This document shows, in pieces, positions 60,030 to 64,000 of a stretch of DNA of 64,000 nucleotides. Under the pieces are notes generated by a model. That model made no database searches. It saw only the letters and a program-made list of their open reading frames with translations, and was not told the DNA's origin. A program made the translations under genes and the position numbers. The DNA lies in NCBI RefSeq assembly GCF_900115285.1, contig NZ_FOYW01000001.1:1-64000 (forward strand). The letters run 5' to 3'. The first letter of the stretch is position 1; the number at the start of each line of letters is the position of its first letter. This DNA comes from Marinobacter daqiaonensis. GTDB taxonomy: Bacteria; Pseudomonadota; Gammaproteobacteria; Pseudomonadales; Oleiphilaceae.

Positions 60030-62375
60030 ATGGCACAGGACAGCAAGGTAGTGAGTCTCAGAGAGGCGCAGGGATCGCGCGCGGAATTACCCGCCACCCT
60101 GATCCGCCTGAGGGACGCCTCTGCCCGCTCCCTGGTGACGGTCATGTCGGAATTCTTCGACCGGGCTGACGACGTGCTCTTCTCCATGGCGGACCGGGCC
60201 GGGTCCAACCAGGACCAGGTCGCTTACTTTGACGCCATGCGGGAACTCAGGCTGCGTCGCAAGACCATGACCAGCACCATGCTTAACTGGGTGGCCCGCG
60301 CCTTCAACGAGATCGGTCGCTTTGATCCGATGCCCCGCAGCAGGGGTCTTGAAGAAGTGGACCAGGACTCGCTGTCCATACTCGACGACAGCGAGCTGGA
60401 AAAGAAAGTCGCCATCGAAAGTCTGGTCAACAAGCTGGCCACCCGATATGCCGAGCCGGTGCGTTTGCTGAGCGCCCGAATCGCTCAGGTTTCCGGCCTG
60501 CAGGACCTGGCCGACCGTCAGATGCCATTATCTCCGGAGGTTATCTGCACCGGTCTGGGCGAGGCCAGCGGCGAGCTGGATATCGACATTCGTGCAAGGC
60601 TGGTGGTGATCAAGCTGTTCGACCGGCTGCTGGTGGACCGGCTCGACACCCTTTACCGGGAGGCCAATCAGTTGCTGGTGGCTGAGGGCGTGCTTCCGGA
60701 CCTGAAGCGTGCACCGCGGAAGGGGCAGCGGCAGGCCAGTCCTCGGCCGGTACCGAAATCTTCCGGCAGCAGGCAGGTTGAGGTTGACAGGGGTGAGCGG
60801 GGCGGGCCCGGAACCGATCCGGAATCCTCGGTAACCTTCTCAGAATTGACGGAACTCCTTCATCGAAACGATACCGGCAGCTCCGCCGGCCTGGGGGGCA
60901 ATGCCACATCCGGTGGCGGAACAGTTATGGAGCTGGCCACCGAAGACCTGATGGGCAGGCTTGGTGGTCTCCAGGGTTCCACCATGACCAGCGAGAAAGG
61001 GCAGGTTCTGCCGCTGTCGGTGCTGTTGAGCCGTGTGCTCAACCAGAGCCCGGACCAGCGTCTGCCGGTGAACCAGGTGGATGGCGACGTCATCAACCTG
61101 GTTGCCATGCTTTTCGAATTCATACTGGATGACCGGCAGTTGCCCCCGGTCATGAAAATGCTGATCGGGCGTCTTCAGATTCCGGTCCTCAAGGTGGCCC
61201 TGATGGATCGGAGCTTTTTCAACCGCGGTGGTCACCCCGCCCGTAAGCTGCTGAACGAACTTGCCATGGCGGGAATCGGCTGGACTCCGCGCAGCGACAA
61301 TCAGCGTGATCCCCTGCGGGAAAAGGTTGAGAGTGTAGTGGACCGGCTGTTGAACGAGTTCACGGACAACGTCGGGCTGTTCACGGAATTGCTGAAGGAA
61401 TTCCAGCACTTCATGGATCTGGACCGGCGGCGTCGGGAACTGGTGGAACAGCGTCTTCGGGATGCCGAAGAAGGCCGTGCGAAGCACGAGCTGGCCAGAA
61501 GCCGGGTGCGTGCTTCGCTGGACGAGCTGTTGGCCATCCACCAGCTTCCGGACAGGGCCATTGCCCTCGTGAACGAGCCCTGGCGAAAGTATCTGGAATG
61601 GGTTTTCCTGCGGGAGGGTGAGGATTCGAGGGAATGGCAACAGGCACTTGAGCTCACCAGTCGTCTCGCCTGGAGTCTTGACCCCCAGCCTGTTGAAGAG
61701 GGCACACGGGATGAGCTTCTCAGGACCATCCCGAAAATCACCGATGCCCTTCGCAATGGCCTGCACAGTATTTCCTGGGATCCGTTTGCCATCGATGCCG
61801 CCATCCGGGATCTGGAGCTGGCTCACGTGGATGTGCTCCAGGGCCTGGTAAACCGAGGCCGCAACCCGGAGCCAGAGGCCCTGTTGCCGGAGAACGAAAT
61901 TGAGACGGCCGCGACAGATCAGTCCGGTAACAGTCCGGAAGACAGCCAGGTATCAACACGGCAGCCGATCGCAACCGATCACCTGGAGCCGGTGCCATCC
62001 CGACCAGTCAGCACCGTTGCCGCTGCCGAGCCCGCCCTGGAGCAGCCTTCAGGAGAGACGCCCGAAGCCGGGGAGACTCCAGTGCCAGCTCCGGACCCAC
62101 AGTGGGTGGAGAAGGCCGCCGGCCTGAGAGTGGGTTGTTGGGTGGAGATGCCCCGTGACAATGGCCGCCTGCGGTGCAAGCTGGCCGCGATTATCCGGGC
62201 GACCGGCAAGTACATTTTCGTCAACCGCAATGGCGCGAAGGTGGCGGAGTACCTGCAGGATGAGCTGGCACTGGCGCTGTCACAGGGCCGCATTACCATG
62301 CTGGATGATGGCCTGATCTTCGACCGTGCCCTGGAGTCCATCATCGACAATCTCCGTCACAACCGCCGGGACTGA
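60030..62375 (+). CDS. DUF1631 family protein
   Basis: 781 aa from the ATG at 60030; an in-frame GTG 30 bp upstream is possible. It is a large, mostly helical cytoplasmic protein with no signal peptide or membrane helix. A conserved helical core covers about 20-220 and 310-620. A low-complexity linker of Pro, Glu and Thr follows (about 625-700), then a C-terminal domain (about 705-781) with VGCWVEMPRDNGRLRCKLA and YIFVNRNGAKVAEY, which looks like a small beta barrel of PilZ-like type. It matches DUF1631, often mislabelled thymidine phosphorylase. The function is unknown. Synteny with nadC and ampD is conserved in Pseudomonas (recalled as PA4522-PA4524). Confidence 0.85.
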   Translation: MAQDSKVVSLREAQGSRAELPATLIRLRDASARSLVTVMSEFFDRADDVLFSMADRAGSNQDQVAYFDAMRELRLRRKTMTSTMLNWVARAFNEIGRFDPMPRSRGLEEVDQDSLSILDDSELEKKVAIESLVNKLATRYAEPVRLLSARIAQVSGLQDLADRQMPLSPEVICTGLGEASGELDIDIRARLVVIKLFDRLLVDRLDTLYREANQLLVAEGVLPDLKRAPRKGQRQASPRPVPKSSGSRQVEVDRGERGGPGTDPESSVTFSELTELLHRNDTGSSAGLGGNATSGGGTVMELATEDLMGRLGGLQGSTMTSEKGQVLPLSVLLSRVLNQSPDQRLPVNQVDGDVINLVAMLFEFILDDRQLPPVMKMLIGRLQIPVLKVALMDRSFFNRGGHPARKLLNELAMAGIGWTPRSDNQRDPLREKVESVVDRLLNEFTDNVGLFTELLKEFQHFMDLDRRRRELVEQRLRDAEEGRAKHELARSRVRASLDELLAIHQLPDRAIALVNEPWRKYLEWVFLREGEDSREWQQALELTSRLAWSLDPQPVEEGTRDELLRTIPKITDALRNGLHSISWDPFAIDAAIRDLELAHVDVLQGLVNRGRNPEPEALLPENEIETAATDQSGNSPEDSQVSTRQPIATDHLEPVPSRPVSTVAAAEPALEQPSGETPEAGETPVPAPDPQWVEKAAGLRVGCWVEMPRDNGRLRCKLAAIIRATGKYIFVNRNGAKVAEYLQDELALALSQGRITMLDDGLIFDRALESIIDNLRHNRRD

Positions 62376-62446
62376 ACCGCTGGTTCGCCCCGGCGACGGC
62401 TTTGTGTTTCAATTCGGGGTAATGATCCGTTGTTAGCAGGAAAACC

Positions 62447-63031
62447 GTGTCTGCCCCTCAATTCCCCAAGTTTCCCTCCAGGCTAAGGTCAAGCGGCCGG
62501 CTACCCTCCGCCCGCTGGTGCCCGTCACCCAATTACGGTCCCCGGCCGGATGCGGAGGATGTTTCGCTACTGGTGATTCACAACATCAGCCTGCCTCCGG
62601 AACAGTTCGGTGGGCCTCACATCGAGAATTTCTTCTGTAATAAGCTCGATACCTCAGTGCATCCCTATTTCGAGGAGATTGCTGCCCTGCGGGTATCGCC
62701 CCATCTGCTCATCCGCAGGGACGGCGAACTGGTACAGTTTGTCAGCCTGAGGGAGCGGGCATGGCATGCGGGCCGTTCCATCTTCTGCGGTCGAAAGGAG
62801 TGTAATGACTATTCCGTAGGCATCGAGCTGGAAGGAGCCGACACCATCCCCTATACCGAAGCCCAATATCACCAGCTTGCCGTCACGGCCCGGAAAATCA
62901 TGGTGGCCTGGCCAGAGATCACGCCAGAGCGTATCGCCGGCCACAGCGATATTGCCCCTGGCCGCAAGACCGACCCCGGTCCGGCTTTCGACTGGGATCG
63001 GTTCATGGGCCTGCTGGCGGAACAACGGTAG
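62447..63031 (+). CDS. ampD: 1,6-anhydro-N-acetylmuramyl-L-alanine amidase
   Basis: 194 aa. GTG start with AGGA upstream. Zn ligands H45 (LLVIHNIS), H166 and D176 (GHSDIAPGRKTDPG), with the catalytic E127 in VGIELEG and K174. It is cytoplasmic (no signal peptide) and cleaves anhydromuropeptides for murein recycling; its loss derepresses AmpC beta-lactamase in species that have it. ampE, which follows ampD in Pseudomonas and enterics, is not here. Confidence 0.96.
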   Translation: MSAPQFPKFPSRLRSSGRLPSARWCPSPNYGPRPDAEDVSLLVIHNISLPPEQFGGPHIENFFCNKLDTSVHPYFEEIAALRVSPHLLIRRDGELVQFVSLRERAWHAGRSIFCGRKECNDYSVGIELEGADTIPYTEAQYHQLAVTARKIMVAWPEITPERIAGHSDIAPGRKTDPGPAFDWDRFMGLLAEQR

Positions 63032-63069
63032 CTACCGGATGACCTTCCCGGGAAGCCTGCGGAGTCCGA

Positions 63070-63633
63070 TCACTTTCTGATACCGGAGCGATGCTGCTCC
63101 CAGAGCACTTCTTCACCACCATTGCGCCGGGCCAGCACCCGGGCCACCACGAACAGGAGATCCGAAAGCCGGTTCAGGTAATGCCGCGAGTCCGGGTTGA
63201 TGGAGTCCTCGTGACTGAGGGCGACCACCACACGCTCCGCCCGTCGGCACACGGCCCGGGCCAGATGGCATTGTGCCGCTGCCGGAGTGCCGCCCGGAAG
63301 GATGAAGTTCTTCAAAGCGGGCAGGTCGGCGTTGTACCTGTCGAGCGTTTCTTCCAGCCAGCTGATGTGGCCATCGTCGATCACCCGGCTGCCGGGGATG
63401 GCAAACTCTCCTCCCAGGTCGAAGAGGTGATGCTGGATGCGCAGGAGCAGCTCGGCGATGTCGTTTTCTCCTTCCAGCAGTTCGATCAGCATGCCGATGT
63501 GTGAGTTCAGCTCGTCGGCCGTGCCCATGGCCTCCACCCGTTGGGCATTCTTGGCAATGCGGTTGCCGTCGGCAAGGCCGGTGGACCCGTCATCGCCGGT
63601 CCGGGTATAGATTTTGGAAAGTCGGTTTCCCAT
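63070..63633 (-). CDS. ATP:cob(I)alamin adenosyltransferase, PduO type
   Basis: 187 aa. The N-terminal ATP-binding motif is KIYTRTGDDGSTGL (7-20), followed by RVEAMGTADELNSHIG near residue 32-47 and the conserved ARAVCRRAERVVV near residue 124-136. It adds the adenosyl group to cob(I)alamin to form coenzyme B12. No cobalamin synthesis or B12-enzyme gene is adjacent. It converges on ampD with a 38-bp gap and follows the ketopantoate reductase gene by 20 bp. Confidence 0.94.
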   Translation of the reverse strand: MGNRLSKIYTRTGDDGSTGLADGNRIAKNAQRVEAMGTADELNSHIGMLIELLEGENDIAELLLRIQHHLFDLGGEFAIPGSRVIDDGHISWLEETLDRYNADLPALKNFILPGGTPAAAQCHLARAVCRRAERVVVALSHEDSINPDSRHYLNRLSDLLFVVARVLARRNGGEEVLWEQHRSGIRK

Positions 63634-63653
63634 GGAAGAAGCTCCGGTCAGTG

Positions 63654-64000
63654 TTATGGATGAGATACCAGCTCTTTTACCCGTTCCGTCAGCATCTGGT
63701 TCACCGGTGCCTCCAGACCAAGCTCCCGGGCGCGACGAACCACGTAGCCATTAATATAGTCGATCTCGGTCGGGCGCCGGTTGAGGATGTCCCCCCGCAT
63801 TGACGAGGTATTGCGGGCTGTTGCCCCGGCGACACGCTCAATCCGTTGTCGCAGCGTACTGGCTGAAGGGGCTGTCATTCCTTCGGCAGCCATCAGGGCC
63901 CTCAGCTCCAGGCAAAGGCCATCGATGTTCCGGGTGAACAGGGGCGCGTCGAGGATATCGCCATTGGGGCAGTCGAGAATGGCGGTGAAGGGATTGATGC
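63654..64000 (-). CDS. 2-dehydropantoate 2-reductase, C-terminal part
   Basis: The gene runs off the right edge of the window. The 115 residues visible belong to the C-terminal domain of the ketopantoate reductase family: INPFTAILDCPNG, where the Asn before Pro binds substrate, then the conserved SSMRGDILNRRPTEIDYINGYV. The enzyme makes pantoate for coenzyme A. The NADPH-binding N terminus lies outside, so whether this is PanE itself or a paralogue cannot be told. Confidence 0.88.
   Translation of the reverse strand, partial: INPFTAILDCPNGDILDAPLFTRNIDGLCLELRALMAAEGMTAPSASTLRQRIERVAGATARNTSSMRGDILNRRPTEIDYINGYVVRRARELGLEAPVNQMLTERVKELVSHP

Noticed and set aside
59843..60208. Possible 121-aa gene on the minus strand upstream of the DUF1631 gene
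   Set aside because: It overlaps the DUF1631 start and the likely promoter and shows no family features.

Overview
The window is a chromosomal segment of a free-living, GC-rich gammaproteobacterium. The gene order (dnaE-accA-tilS-pyrG-kdsA-eno-ftsB-ispD-ispF-truD-surE-pcm-nlpD-rpoS, metG-rsxABCDGE-nth, purM-DUF2066-hda, nadC/DUF1631-ampD) is the one known from Pseudomonas and its marine relatives. Na+-linked transport (two SLC5-type proteins, Rsx/Rnf) and the protein sequences suggest a Marinobacter-like organism. That assignment is inference, with no rRNA in the window to confirm it. I see no prophage, insertion sequence, CRISPR array, tRNA or rRNA; nearly all of the window is core genome.

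Layout. 1-0.17 kb: a REPIN-like inverted repeat and a terminator. 0.2-7.5 kb (minus strand): a signalling cluster made of a small membrane protein, an SLC5-fused hybrid histidine kinase of the CrbS/MxtR type, a receiver-TPR protein whose phospho-acceptor Asp is Asn, a small soluble histidine kinase, and a receiver protein anchored by a C-terminal membrane helix. 7.6-9.7 kb: an acetate-type Na+/solute symporter and its DUF4212 small subunit. 10-12.6 kb: a DnaQ-like exonuclease and a cNMP/CBS/DUF294 nucleotidyltransferase. 12.8-16.5 kb (plus): Smr protein, small lipoprotein, methionine salvage mtnB-mtnD-mtnC, DUF3080 lipoprotein. 16.5-19.8 kb (minus): arsC-like, wrbA, DUF2069 and an orphan GspE/PilB-type ATPase. 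19.9-35.6 kb (plus): TlpA-like lipoprotein, then replication, fatty acid, tRNA, CTP, KDO, glycolysis, division, isoprenoid and repair genes, ending with a DUF368 transporter. 35.8-38.8 kb: nlpD, rpoS with a structured leader, and a chalcone-isomerase-fold protein. 38.9-47 kb (minus): metG-rsxABCDGE-nth. 47.2-51 kb (plus): apbC/mrp, dcd, DUF416, avtA. 51-53.7 kb (minus): DUF3108, purN, purM. 53.9-56.7 kb (plus): DUF2066, CDP-alcohol phosphatidyltransferase, hda, YqcC-like. 56.7-59.7 kb (minus): GGDEF-EAL protein with a degenerate EAL domain, nadC. 60-63 kb (plus): DUF1631 protein, ampD. 63-64 kb (minus): PduO-type adenosyltransferase and the 3' part of a ketopantoate reductase gene.

How the parts fit. 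The 0.2-12.6 kb block looks like a sensing-and-uptake module for a short carboxylate such as acetate: the sensor kinase carries a transporter-like domain and sits beside a transporter of the related family. The block from dnaE to rpoS is ordinary housekeeping. The strongest candidates for something not yet described are the multi-part signalling cluster (with its Asn-substituted receiver and membrane-tailed receiver) and several unexplained intergenic repeat structures. No defence system or clearly new gene system was found.
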